From Lachnospiraceae bacterium (GTDB taxonomy: Bacteria; Bacillota; Clostridia; Lachnospirales; Lachnospiraceae): a stretch of 64,000 nt of DNA. The notes under the pieces were generated by a model. It was not told the origin of the DNA. It searched no databases and was given only the letters and a program-made list of their open reading frames with translations. The stretch is taken from positions 62,001-126,000 of the forward strand of contig JAFTPP010000016.1 of NCBI GenBank assembly GCA_017463255.1. The letters are read 5' to 3'. This document shows, piece after piece, positions 16,376 to 24,852 of this stretch. Within the stretch, counting starts at the first letter, position 1, and every line of letters begins with the position of its first letter. The position numbers and the translations under genes were made by a program.

Positions 16376-17998
16376 ATGACCATCGGGCAAAAAATTATTC
16401 AATTGAGAAATGCCGTTAATATTTCGCAAGAGCAACTGGCAGAGAGTCTGGGAGTTTCCAGGCAGTCTATATCAAAATGGGAAATGGATCAGGCCCTTCC
16501 CCAGATTGATAAGGTAATCCAGCTTGCAGAAATATTCAGCGTGTCTACGGATGAATTATTACTGGATAAAATCGAGATTAACCGAAGACCGGCAAGCGAA
16601 CCGAGAACCAATAAGTATTTTGGTACCGATGGGTTCCGTGGTGAGGCTAATGTTACACTTACCTCTATGCAGGCATACAGAGTTGGCCGTTTCCTTGGAT
16701 GGTATTATTCTTCCAAACTTTCAGGATGTACCAAACCGGGATACCGTCCCCGTATCGTTATTGGTAAGGACACCAGACGTTCCAGTTATATGCTTGAGTA
16801 TTCCATTGTAGCGGGGATTACCGCAAGCGGTGCGGATGCGTATATGTTACATGTTATTACAACACCCGGCGTTTCCTACGTAACCCGTAAGGATGAGTTC
16901 GATTGTGGTATTATGATTACTGCTTCCCACAATCCTTATTATGATAACGGCATTAAGATTATCAATGCTTATGGTGAAAAATTAGATGATGCCACAACCG
17001 CTTTGATTGAAGCATATATCGATGGTGACTTACCTGCACTTGGAGTTATGGGTGAGGATTTACCACTGGCACAAAAAGCTAAAATCGGATGTATCCACGA
17101 TTACTCTGCAGGACGAAACAGGTATATCGGATATTTGGTTTCCTTGGCATCCAATTCATATAAAAAATTGAAAATCGGATTGGATTGTGCAAACGGTGCA
17201 GCCTGGAATATAGCAGGTGCGGTGTTTAGTGCCTTAGGAGCACAGATTCAGGTCATTGGTGATGAACCGGACGGATTAAATGTGAATGAGGGTTGCGGTT
17301 CAACCCACCTTGATAAATTAAAACAATTGGTAAAAGAGAAGCATTTAGATTTGGGATTTGCTTTTGACGGTGACGCAGACCGTTGTATTGCCGTAGATGA
17401 AAACGGCAATGAAATAGACGGAGATGCCATGATTTACATTCTTGGCAAGCGTATGAAGATGCGCGGCACCTTAAATGAAAATACCGTAGTAACCACAGTT
17501 ATGGCAAACAGCGGCTTTGTGGCGAGCTTGGAAGCAATCGGTATCAAATGTGTCCAGACAAAAGTTGGAGATCGTTTTGTATACGAGTGCATGCAGAATA
17601 ATAATTATGCCATCGGAGGAGAGCCTACGGGACATATTATTATGAAAAAATATGCAACTACCGGAGATGGTATTTTAACTGCCATCCTTTTGGCAGAGGA
17701 AATTTGCGATTCCAAGACTTCCTTAGCAAAACTTGCAGAGCCCATTCAGTTCTATCCCCAGTATTTACAGAATGTACGGGTAAAAGACAAAAATGCGGTA
17801 TTAGCAGACGCAGGTGTGCTAAAGATAAAAGAAGAAGTGGAAAAGTGCATTAATAAAAAGGGAAGAGTGCTTTTAAGACAAAGCGGAACAGAATCAGTCA
17901 TCCGCGTCATGGTAGAAAGCGAAACCCGTGAAAAATGCGTGGAATATGTCAATATGATTGTAAAAGCCATGAGTGAAGGAGGGCACTGCGTTGAATAA
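16376..17998 (+). CDS. glmM: HTH (XRE) domain fused to phosphoglucosamine mutase-like enzyme
   Basis: Residues 1-65 are a Cro/C1 HTH (ISQEQLAESLGVSRQSISKWE, ending VSTDELLLDKIE). Residues about 77-540 are a complete alpha-D-phosphohexomutase: FGTDGFRG, the phosphoserine loop ITASHNPYYDNG, metal site DGDADR, sugar loop GEPTGH and phosphate loop RQSGTESVIRVM. The operon with GlmU-like, NagB and GlmS proteins suggests interconversion of glucosamine-6- and -1-phosphate. GlmM enzymes usually lack an HTH, so this is an enzyme-regulator fusion. A near-consensus promoter with repeats lies upstream. A phosphomannomutase role cannot be excluded. Confidence 0.88.
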   Translation: MTIGQKIIQLRNAVNISQEQLAESLGVSRQSISKWEMDQALPQIDKVIQLAEIFSVSTDELLLDKIEINRRPASEPRTNKYFGTDGFRGEANVTLTSMQAYRVGRFLGWYYSSKLSGCTKPGYRPRIVIGKDTRRSSYMLEYSIVAGITASGADAYMLHVITTPGVSYVTRKDEFDCGIMITASHNPYYDNGIKIINAYGEKLDDATTALIEAYIDGDLPALGVMGEDLPLAQKAKIGCIHDYSAGRNRYIGYLVSLASNSYKKLKIGLDCANGAAWNIAGAVFSALGAQIQVIGDEPDGLNVNEGCGSTHLDKLKQLVKEKHLDLGFAFDGDADRCIAVDENGNEIDGDAMIYILGKRMKMRGTLNENTVVTTVMANSGFVASLEAIGIKCVQTKVGDRFVYECMQNNNYAIGGEPTGHIIMKKYATTGDGILTAILLAEEICDSKTSLAKLAEPIQFYPQYLQNVRVKDKNAVLADAGVLKIKEEVEKCINKKGRVLLRQSGTESVIRVMVESETREKCVEYVNMIVKAMSEGGHCVE

Positions 17999-18665
17999 AT
18001 TAGTAAAGACCAAAGAACTTTATGATTCCCAACCGGACTATCTGGTGGATTTATTTGATGAAAGCGAATATCCATGGGAAATGCTTCCTAAGTTAAAAAG
18101 TTATATTTGGAATTTGATTGAACAGGGAATTCCGGGATATACCTTAATAGAAGAAGGGATTTTGGTGGGGGAAAATGTGAAAATATATCCTACTGCAACC
18201 ATTGAAGCTCCGGCTATTATCGGTTCCGGCACAGAGGTACGCCCCGGTGCATTTATCAGAGGAAGTGTGATTACAGGTGAAAATTGTGTCATCGGTAACT
18301 CCTCAGAACTTAAGAATTGTGTACTTTTAAATAAGGTGCAGATTCCTCATTACAATTATATTGGAGATTCTATTTTAGGAAATAAGGCACATACAGGTGC
18401 GGGTACCATTTGCTCTAACTTAAAATCCGATGGAAAAGCTGTTGTGGTTCATGGCGATGAAGAATATCCAACAGGCATCCGTAAAATCGGTGGTATTTTA
18501 GCAGATGGTGCAGATGTGGGATGCGGATCTGTAATTAATCCGGGTACTGTTATCGGAAAAAATACTTCTGTATATCCCTTAACGGCCCTTCGTGGCGTGT
18601 ATCCTGCAAACTGTATTGTTAAGGATACAAAGACCGTAGTGGAAAGAGTAAAGGAAGAAGAGTAA
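17991..18665 (+). CDS. GlmU-like left-handed beta-helix acetyltransferase
   Basis: The 224-residue product has an N-terminal helical part (LVKTKELYDSQPDYLVDLFD) and then hexapeptide repeats of a left-handed beta-helix (IYPTATIEAPAIIGSGTEVR and onwards) with NYIGDSILG and GAGTICSNLK, as in the acetyltransferase half of GlmU. The uridylyltransferase half is absent. It probably acetylates glucosamine-1-phosphate or a related sugar. TTG 17991 is chosen because GAAGGAGGG lies 8 bases upstream; it overlaps the mutase gene by 8 bases. GTG 17973 is the alternative. Confidence 0.85.
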   Translation: MNKLVKTKELYDSQPDYLVDLFDESEYPWEMLPKLKSYIWNLIEQGIPGYTLIEEGILVGENVKIYPTATIEAPAIIGSGTEVRPGAFIRGSVITGENCVIGNSSELKNCVLLNKVQIPHYNYIGDSILGNKAHTGAGTICSNLKSDGKAVVVHGDEEYPTGIRKIGGILADGADVGCGSVINPGTVIGKNTSVYPLTALRGVYPANCIVKDTKTVVERVKEEE

Positions 18666-18719
18666 TTCTAATATATATACTAAAGAAAAATATAGAATCA
18701 ACATCAAAGGAGAAAAACG

Positions 18720-19430
18720 ATGAATTTTATTAAAGTTGAAACTTACGATGAACTTAGCACTAAGGCAGCAGCAATTATCTGCGGTCAGGTTGCAATGAAA
18801 CCGGATTGTGTTTTAGGCTTGGCAACAGGATCTTCACCACTGGGAACTTATGCAAAGATTGCAGAAAAATATGAAAAAGGTGAGGTTGATTTTTCAAAGG
18901 TTTCTTCCATTAACCTGGATGAATATGTAGGCCTTGACGGAAATAATGACCAGAGCTACCGCTATTTTATGAATACCAATCTTTTTTCAAAGATTAATAT
19001 TGACCTTGCTAAGACCAACGTTCCTAACGGTTGTGCTGCAGATTTAGCCAAAGAGTGTGAAGCATATGACAACCTGATTAAGCAGTCAGGCGGAATTGAC
19101 CTTCAGTTACTTGGCATCGGTTTAGACGGACATATTGGTTTTAATGAACCGGATGCATATTTTGAAAAAGCAACTCATGTGGTAGAGCTTGATCCTTCTA
19201 CCATCGAAGCCAATGCCCGTTTCTTTGCATCTGAGGCAGATGTGCCGAGAAAAGCAGTTACCATGGGTATGGGTGGCATTATGAGTGCTAAAAAGGTGTT
19301 ATTAATTGCCAATGGCAAGAATAAAAAAGAAATTGTAGAGAAGTCTTTCTTCGGACCGATTACTCCGGAGGTTCCTGCATCTATTTTACAATTACACCCG
19401 GATTTAACAGTTATTTACTGCGAAAACTAA
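18720..19430 (+). CDS. nagB: Glucosamine-6-phosphate deaminase
   Basis: This 236-residue enzyme interconverts glucosamine-6-phosphate and fructose-6-phosphate plus ammonia. Signatures are LGLATGSSPLGTY (phosphate loop), NLDEYVGLDGNNDQSYRYFM, LLGIGLDGHIGFNEPD with the active-site D and H, and a typical C-terminus. The start has AAAGGAG at proper distance. It lies between the GlmU-like gene and glmS. It opposes GlmS, so this neighbourhood can both make and break glucosamine-6-phosphate. Confidence 0.95.
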   Translation: MNFIKVETYDELSTKAAAIICGQVAMKPDCVLGLATGSSPLGTYAKIAEKYEKGEVDFSKVSSINLDEYVGLDGNNDQSYRYFMNTNLFSKINIDLAKTNVPNGCAADLAKECEAYDNLIKQSGGIDLQLLGIGLDGHIGFNEPDAYFEKATHVVELDPSTIEANARFFASEADVPRKAVTMGMGGIMSAKKVLLIANGKNKKEIVEKSFFGPITPEVPASILQLHPDLTVIYCEN

Positions 19431-19454
19431 GAATCAACTATGATACATACAAAA

Positions 19455-19497
19455 GATAAGGTTGGCTTAAGCGTGGCTTGGGCTGACCTTTTTTGTT
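19455..19497 (+). terminator. Terminator between nagB and glmS
   Basis: AAGGTTGGC pairs with GCTGACCTT through two G-T pairs and is followed by TTTTTT. It would let nagB and glmS be transcribed separately or by read-through. Confidence 0.6.
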
Positions 19498-19555
19498 ATG
19501 CGCTTTACTTAGGTACATCATAAACGGATTTTAAAAGGAGAAAGAAGAGAACGAT

Positions 19556-21385
19556 ATGTGCGGAATTATAGGCTTTTGTGGTTATTTGGATGCAAAAGAA
19601 GAACTGATTGAGGGCTTGTCGGAATTAGAATACCGGGGATATGACAGTGCAGGAATCGCTTGTTTTACCAAAGAGGGAATCAGAATCGTAAAAGCAGTGG
19701 GTAAGGTGGAAGGACTTCGTAACAAACTGCCGGTAAATATGGAATCCGGATGTGGGATAGGGCATACAAGATGGGCAACCCATGGAGAGGTCAGTGAAGT
19801 GAATGCCCATCCTCATCAGTGTGGAAGAGTGACGCTGATTCATAACGGGATTATAGAAAATTATCACGAGTTGGAAAAAGAACTTGAAAAAACGGGAAGG
19901 AGTCCTAAGTCTAAGACAGATACGGAAATTGCAGCCATGCTTCTTGACTCTTTGTATACAGGAGATGTTTTAGAGGCGTTGCGGGAAGCAGTGAAACGCT
20001 TGGATGGCGCCTATGCATTTTGCATTATGTTTTCGGATAAACCGGATGAGATTTACTGCATCCGTAAAGGCAGCCCGTTGGTATGCTGTGTGTCACAGGA
20101 CGGCTCTGTGGTAGCTTCTGATATGGTGGCACTTTTACGTTATTCCAAGGAATACTTTGTGCTTCCGGAATTTATGGTGGCAAAGGTTACAAAGAAGACG
20201 ATTTTGGTTACTGATTTGGAAGGAAATCTTATCACTCCTAATATACTGAGCGTTCACTGGGATATGTCAGCGGCAAAAAAGAATGGGTTCAAGCATTATA
20301 TGTTAAAAGAAATCCATGAGCAGCCTGAGGCAATAGCAAGAACTCTGGCGCCCAGAATAAAAAAAGACAAATACATGTTACCTGATTTTTCCAAGGATGG
20401 AATTGATGATGCGGTTTTTGCCCACACTACGAGGATTATTGTGGCGGCCTGCGGAACAGCAATGCATGCCGGAATGTTAGGAAAAATCCTGATGGAAAGA
20501 ATCCTGAGAATTCCGGTAAGCGTGGAAATTGCATCGGAGTTTCGCTATTCGGATCCTATTTTTACGGAAGATACTTTGGTGATAGTGGTTTCCCAATCGG
20601 GAGAAACGGCAGATACGCTGGCGGCGTTACGGTTAGCCAAAGAAAAGGGAATCAAAACTCTTTCCATAGTGAATGTAAAGGGTTCTTCCATTGCCAGGGA
20701 ATCGGACTATGTGTTATATACCCATGCGGGCCCTGAAATTGCAGTGGCAAGTACCAAAGCCTATACAGCCCAGCTGGCAGCTTTTTATCTTTTGACCTTC
20801 CGTTTTGCTTATGTGACCGGTAGATTAAATGAAAAAGAAGTGTCGGATTATATGGAAGAGCTTTCTAAAACAGGAATGTTAATGGAGCAGATGTTAGACC
20901 AAAAAGACAGGGTAAGAGAGCTTAGTAAGCGATTGACACCGGCAAGAGATTTGTTTTTTATCGGAAGGAGCTTAGATTATGCTCTTTCCTGTGAAGGCTC
21001 TATTAAGCTAAAAGAAATAACCTATATTCACTCAGAGGCCTATGCGGCAGGGGAGTTAAAACATGGTACATTATCTCTTATTACAGGGGGCGTGCCGGTA
21101 ATTGCCCTTGCAACCCAAGGAGATGTGTTTTCGAAGATGATTTCTAACGTAAAGGAGGTACGGGCAAGAGGTGCAATGGTTATTTTACTTATAAAAGAAG
21201 ATAATCAAACCCTGTTGGAGGAAGAAATTTTTGATGAAAAGTTTTTATTACCGGCCGGCAATGATTTGTTTGCACCCTTTAGTGCTATTGTTATTTTACA
21301 GTTGTTAGCCTACTACACTTCCTGCTATCGTGGACTGGATGTGGACCAACCCAGGAATCTTGCAAAATCAGTAACTGTGGAGTAG
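19556..21385 (+). CDS. glmS: Glutamine-fructose-6-phosphate aminotransferase (isomerizing)
   Basis: This 609-residue enzyme makes glucosamine-6-phosphate from fructose-6-phosphate and glutamine, the first step to UDP-GlcNAc. Cys2 in MCGIIGF is the N-terminal nucleophile; GIGHTRWATHGE and NAHPHQC complete the glutaminase site. Two SIS sugar-phosphate domains follow (ACGTAMHAGM and SQSGETADTLAALR, then IGRSLDYALSCEGSIKLKEI), and the end reads DQPRNLAKSVTVE as usual. Its length is normal. A glmS ribozyme is not apparent in the 125 bases upstream, which instead contain a terminator. Confidence 0.97.
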   Translation: MCGIIGFCGYLDAKEELIEGLSELEYRGYDSAGIACFTKEGIRIVKAVGKVEGLRNKLPVNMESGCGIGHTRWATHGEVSEVNAHPHQCGRVTLIHNGIIENYHELEKELEKTGRSPKSKTDTEIAAMLLDSLYTGDVLEALREAVKRLDGAYAFCIMFSDKPDEIYCIRKGSPLVCCVSQDGSVVASDMVALLRYSKEYFVLPEFMVAKVTKKTILVTDLEGNLITPNILSVHWDMSAAKKNGFKHYMLKEIHEQPEAIARTLAPRIKKDKYMLPDFSKDGIDDAVFAHTTRIIVAACGTAMHAGMLGKILMERILRIPVSVEIASEFRYSDPIFTEDTLVIVVSQSGETADTLAALRLAKEKGIKTLSIVNVKGSSIARESDYVLYTHAGPEIAVASTKAYTAQLAAFYLLTFRFAYVTGRLNEKEVSDYMEELSKTGMLMEQMLDQKDRVRELSKRLTPARDLFFIGRSLDYALSCEGSIKLKEITYIHSEAYAAGELKHGTLSLITGGVPVIALATQGDVFSKMISNVKEVRARGAMVILLIKEDNQTLLEEEIFDEKFLLPAGNDLFAPFSAIVILQLLAYYTSCYRGLDVDQPRNLAKSVTVE

Positions 21386-21389
21386 CACT

Positions 21390-21416
21390 TAACATTTTAC
21401 CATCATATGCCGATAA
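21390..21416 (+). promoter_or_regulatory. Sigma-D (sigma-28) promoter upstream of coiled-coil gene
   Basis: TAACATT (21390-21396) and GCCGATAA (21409-21416) match the flagellar sigma factor consensus, with 16 bases between TAAC and CCGATAA. The -10 is a perfect GCCGATAA. It lies 49 bases before the ATG at 21466. Confidence 0.75.
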
Positions 21417-21465
21417 CAACATTAGGTACAAGGAAGTATTGTTGTTTTCAAAAGGATGTGAAAAG

Positions 21466-22050
21466 ATGAGAATTGAACAGGCAAGGCAGGTATACAGTGC
21501 CCAAATCAAAGAATATAGGGAGCAGCAACTATTGTTAACGAAGCAGAAACAGGAATTAGAGCAACAAATGCGATTAAATCCTGACCATGCGAAAGCGTTT
21601 GAACAAGAGGCGGCTACTTTGGAACTTACCATTCAGGCAGTGAATGAAAAGCAGGATGAGTACAAGGATTATATGGAAAAACTGATGGAACAACGGACTG
21701 CCATGGCAAATATGGTTGTTGCAAAGCAGCAGGGCGAGGCTATGGAGGACTATGTAGAGGATTTAGGTAAGATTATGGAGGTGGCAAGACGCCTTATGAA
21801 GGGAGATATTGTGCCGCCTACTGATGAAAAGAAGTTAATGGATTACAGCATGGAAATGTATCAGGCTGCCAAAAATATGGGAACGATGATTAAGAATCAG
21901 GAACGAAAAGAGCACAAATCTCTTTGGGAAGATGAAGAAGAACCGGAACCATTAGAAGATCCAATGGAAGTAGCGGATAACAGTGAAGTTTTTGCAGAGG
22001 GCCCTGCAATTGAGAGTGTGGCAGATGTTATGGCTGCTGCAGTAGAATAA
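21466..22050 (+). CDS. Coiled-coil protein, probable member of the motility regulon
   Basis: The 195-residue product has no enzyme motif. Residues about 1-95 form a long amphipathic coiled coil (QARQVYSAQIKEYREQQLLL and onwards), a helical middle part contains DLGKIMEVARRLMKGD, and the C-terminal 50 residues are acidic (WEDEEEPEPLEDPMEVADN). ATG 21466 follows AAAGGATG; an upstream TTG is less likely. A strong sigma-D promoter sits just upstream and a terminator just downstream, so the gene is monocistronic and probably expressed with late flagellar genes. A flagellar or chaperone-type role is inferred from that promoter only. Confidence 0.7.
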   Translation: MRIEQARQVYSAQIKEYREQQLLLTKQKQELEQQMRLNPDHAKAFEQEAATLELTIQAVNEKQDEYKDYMEKLMEQRTAMANMVVAKQQGEAMEDYVEDLGKIMEVARRLMKGDIVPPTDEKKLMDYSMEMYQAAKNMGTMIKNQERKEHKSLWEDEEEPEPLEDPMEVADNSEVFAEGPAIESVADVMAAAVE

Positions 22051-22055
22051 TCGGC

Positions 22056-22107
22056 ATGAAGAGACAATGAGCGAAGACGGCAAAAGCTTATGTCTCTTCT
22101 TTTTTAT
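22056..22107 (+). terminator. Terminator after the coiled-coil gene
   Basis: GAAGAGACA and TGTCTCTTC form a stem followed by TTTTTTAT. Confidence 0.8.
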
Positions 22108-22114
22108 ATTAAAA

Positions 22115-22155
22115 TGTCAAATATACTTGACAAAATGTAAAATGGAAAGTAGTAT
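22115..22155 (+). promoter_or_regulatory. Promoter with inverted repeat for membrane protein/XRE pair
   Basis: TTGACA (22127-22132) and TAGTAT (22150-22155) have a 17-base spacer. The -35 is one arm of the inverted repeat TGTCAA-atatac-TTGACA (22115-22132), a likely operator, perhaps for the small XRE protein encoded at 23215. Confidence 0.65.
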
Positions 22156-22190
22156 GAACTTAGAAAATTGTGTGAAAGGATGATTTTATT

Positions 22191-23213
22191 ATGAAAAAAA
22201 GAATTGTAATAGGTTCATTGTTAGTGATTATTGTATTGATTTCCGTTATGGTGGTAACCCTTGGAAAATCAGACCTTGGAACGGTGTGTTCCCAGAGTTT
22301 TTCCATGGAGGTTGCTGTAACGGACTATGTGGCCGACCCGGATACGTTCGAGACTGAAATTGTGATTGAAAAAGAGGGGGATTATGTTTTTCGTGCAGAA
22401 TGGGCACCCTCTGAGGAAGGTTTGACTACAGGATGCATGATTACCGGCGAAAATGGGGAAATCTATTTTGCTTCCACGGCAGAAGCCTGCAACCTGTCTT
22501 CAAAGTCCATTGAGCTTAAAGAAGGAAAATACACGTTGACTTTGGCCTTTATTGCGAGTAAAGAACGTATGGAAGCGTTTTTGGAATCTGCAGATTATTC
22601 CGAAGATACTTGGGATGTTCCTTATACCGGTGAGCATGAATATGCAAAAGAAGGTAATTTTAGCATAGACTATAAGTTATGGTTTGAAAAAGAGGACACT
22701 GCCTTAGTGGTGGGTCTTATCGTTGGAGTGCTGGTGGGCTTGGCAATCGTGGCAATTATCCTTACGCTTACCAAAAAAGGCAAAGAAGTGAAATGTAAAT
22801 TCGATGAACGCCAGGAACTGGTACGGGGTCGTGGATTCAAATATGCTTTTTTTACCATACTGATAGGAAATGCAGTGGTTTTCTTGCTTGAAACAGCCCA
22901 AATATCACTTTATATGTCAGCAGGAATTGCGGCAATGATTATTGCATTGTTGGGAATTTGTGTGTATGCTAATTATTGTATCTGGAATGATGGTTATTTT
23001 GCCTTGAATGAAAGAGTGGGAAGCCTGATTGTTATATTTATCGTTATGGGGCTTTTTAATTTAGGACTCGGTATCTTGGCATTCGTGGACGGAAGGGCCG
23101 TACAGAACGGAGAATTAACCTTCCAGAGCATGAATTTGTTCTGTGGAATTATGGCACTCGAAATCTGTGGTGTGTTGTTTTTGAAAAAAATCAAAGACAG
23201 AGAGGGAGAGTAG
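22191..23213 (+). CDS. Multi-helix membrane protein with extracytoplasmic N-terminal domain
   Basis: I recognise no named family. The 340-residue protein starts with a signal-anchor helix (IVIGSLLVIIVLISVMVVTL), followed by a soluble, probably exported domain (about 28-170) and five further hydrophobic segments between 175 and 330. After the second helix comes CKFDERQELVRGRGFKYAFF, a stretch seen in small membrane proteins that are encoded next to YozG-like regulators. The XRE gene starts 1 base after its stop, so both form an operon under the promoter at 22127. A stress or envelope role is possible but unproven. Confidence 0.65.
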   Translation: MKKRIVIGSLLVIIVLISVMVVTLGKSDLGTVCSQSFSMEVAVTDYVADPDTFETEIVIEKEGDYVFRAEWAPSEEGLTTGCMITGENGEIYFASTAEACNLSSKSIELKEGKYTLTLAFIASKERMEAFLESADYSEDTWDVPYTGEHEYAKEGNFSIDYKLWFEKEDTALVVGLIVGVLVGLAIVAIILTLTKKGKEVKCKFDERQELVRGRGFKYAFFTILIGNAVVFLLETAQISLYMSAGIAAMIIALLGICVYANYCIWNDGYFALNERVGSLIVIFIVMGLFNLGLGILAFVDGRAVQNGELTFQSMNLFCGIMALEICGVLFLKKIKDREGE

Positions 23214-23214
23214 G

Positions 23215-23421
23215 ATGAAAAATTTGAAACTAAAGTCTGCGCGGGCGGCATTAGACCTTTCGCAGCAGGATTTGGCTGAAAAAGTAGGCGTATCCAGACA
23301 GACCATTAATGCCATTGAAAAAGGCGATTATAATCCTACGATTAATTTGTGCAGGGCTATCTGCAAGGTTTTGGGGAAGACTTTGGATGATATATTTGGA
23401 GAAGATGATGGCCTTTGCTAG
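23215..23421 (+). CDS. Small XRE-family regulator (YozG-like)
   Basis: The 68-residue protein is a single Cro/C1 HTH domain: LKSARAALDLSQQDLAEKVG followed by VSRQTINAIEKGDYNPTINL and the end CKVLGKTLDDIFGED. It starts 1 base after the membrane-protein gene with GAGAGTAGG upstream. Such pairs often consist of a membrane protein and its repressor. The inverted repeat at 22115-22132 over the operon promoter is its likely target. Confidence 0.85.
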   Translation: MKNLKLKSARAALDLSQQDLAEKVGVSRQTINAIEKGDYNPTINLCRAICKVLGKTLDDIFGEDDGLC

Positions 23422-23548
23422 TGCAAGGGCTCAGACTGGGATAAAGTAAATATATTCTTTGTTACGATAAGTAACAGCAATGTTGCGATAAATGTATGGT
23501 CATAGGATTGCTTTTTTATTAGGATGTGAAAAAAAGGAGGTTGGTTAT

Positions 23549-24193
23549 ATGACCATAGGAGAAAAAATTAAATTATTAAGAGTAAGTAATGGAATTACAC
23601 AGGAAGAATTGGCAGAAAAATTGAACGTATCTCGTTCGGCAGTTGCAAAGTGGGAAACTGATAATGGAACGCCGGAAATAAGTAATTTGAAATTAATTTC
23701 TAAAATGTTTTCAATTAGCTTGGATGAATTGTTAAATGATGAATGTCAAATTGGGGAGTCTTCATCAGAAGACAACAAACCATTTAGCAATTATCCGGAT
23801 TATTCAGGTTACTATTATACCATTAAACTAAAAGGATGGAATGACGGGGTTTCAAATACATTCATATTAGGCGAAGACAAGGATTTTATTTATTACCAAA
23901 AAGCAAATGGTGTAAAAGGATTGATTGGGAAAAAATATGTTACATCACTTAAGAAAGGAAAGCAGTGTAACATTTTACCACAGAAAGCTGTATTTGAAGG
24001 TAGGAAATACTTTTGTTTAAAGCCTGTTTTTTTGGAGGTTGCACAGAAGGAAGGCTTTTTAGAAGGCTTTTTTGATTTTCGCAATGACGATTATCTGGAT
24101 GTGGAAATTGTATCTTTTTTGGATAATGTGTTATGCCTAAAGGGTGGCATGGAAATAAGCGTAGATACAATTTCTAAGATAGAGGAATTATAA
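23549..24193 (+). CDS. XRE-family regulator with unknown C-terminal domain
   Basis: Residues 1-66 are a Cro/C1 HTH (GITQEELAEKLNVSRSAVAK, ending FSISLDELLNDE). The remaining 148 residues (from about 85) form a beta-rich domain of unknown function with KANGVKGLIGKKYVTSLKKG. ATG 23549 follows AAAAAGGAGG at 6-8 bases; the longer frame from 23492 lacks a ribosome site. The gene stands alone. A ligand-sensing C-terminal domain is an inference from the architecture. Confidence 0.8.
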   Translation: MTIGEKIKLLRVSNGITQEELAEKLNVSRSAVAKWETDNGTPEISNLKLISKMFSISLDELLNDECQIGESSSEDNKPFSNYPDYSGYYYTIKLKGWNDGVSNTFILGEDKDFIYYQKANGVKGLIGKKYVTSLKKGKQCNILPQKAVFEGRKYFCLKPVFLEVAQKEGFLEGFFDFRNDDYLDVEIVSFLDNVLCLKGGMEISVDTISKIEEL

Positions 24194-24305
24194 GTTTTTC
24201 GAAATTTTATACCACACGTATAATGACAAATTCAAAAAACGGTGATATACTCGAAAAAGAAATTTGAAAAAATGCGGACAATATTTGTCCCGGAAAGGAA
24301 AAAAC

Positions 24306-24458
24306 ATGAGCATAGTATTATTTTTATATGATATTAATATGGATCGTTTTGAACATGCACAGGACGCTAAAGATGTGCAGATTTATAATGCTATGCATTC
24401 CTATAAGATAAGAAAAAAGCCAAAATTCTATGGTTGTTTACATGAAAACCTTGGTTAG
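24306..24458 (+). CDS. Small hypothetical protein (50 residues)
   Basis: ATG 24306 is preceded by GGAAAGGA. The short product (MSIVLFLYDINMDRFEHAQD at the start) is charged with many aromatic residues and no recognised motif. It is followed 31 bases later by a clear terminator, which supports expression of this stretch. It may be a small real protein or part of a leader for the XRE gene downstream. Confidence 0.4.
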   Translation: MSIVLFLYDINMDRFEHAQDAKDVQIYNAMHSYKIRKKPKFYGCLHENLG

Positions 24459-24489
24459 GATTTCGTGAATAAGCATGTGGTTTTTAGGT

Positions 24490-24521
24490 GCCGCTTATCT
24501 TGTATGGATAAGCGGCTTTAA
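24490..24521 (+). terminator. Terminator between small ORF and XRE gene
   Basis: GCCGCTTATC (24490-24499) pairs exactly with GATAAGCGGC (24507-24516) and is followed by TTTAATT. Confidence 0.8.
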
Positions 24522-24542
24522 TTATTTCAGGAGGAAAACAGA

Positions 24543-24821
24543 ATGTGTGAAATACCAACCATAGATATGATAAAAACGGGGCAAAATATTGTTAGATTAA
24601 GAAAAGCAGCGGGTCTTAGCGTAAAAGATTTGCAAGATATTTTTGGATTTACAACCCCACAGGCAATTTATAAATGGCAGCACGGAACCACCATGCCAAC
24701 CTTAGATAATCTGGTGGTACTTGCTTCGGCACTAAATGTGCATGTGGATGATATTTTGGTGCTTAGTGACAATGTCCCATTGTTGCAAGAGGTTGATTAT
24801 ATAAAAAGTCAGATGTTATAA
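24543..24821 (+). CDS. Small XRE-family regulator
   Basis: The 92-residue protein contains a Cro/C1 HTH: IVRLRKAAGLSVKDLQDIFG, TTPQAIYKWQHGTTMP, LDNLVVLASALNVHVDDILV. The pattern xxPQAIYKW is shared with the remnant at 15876. The ATG follows CAGGAGGAAAACAG. A serine hydrolase gene begins 31 bases after the stop and may be co-transcribed. Confidence 0.85.
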   Translation: MCEIPTIDMIKTGQNIVRLRKAAGLSVKDLQDIFGFTTPQAIYKWQHGTTMPTLDNLVVLASALNVHVDDILVLSDNVPLLQEVDYIKSQML

Positions 24822-24852
24822 TGTGTTTAAAAAGAATCAAGGGGGAATAAAA

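Noticed and set aside
19431-19555. glmS ribozyme upstream of glmS
   Set aside because: The intergenic region is only 125 bases and contains a terminator; I could not find the ribozyme core.
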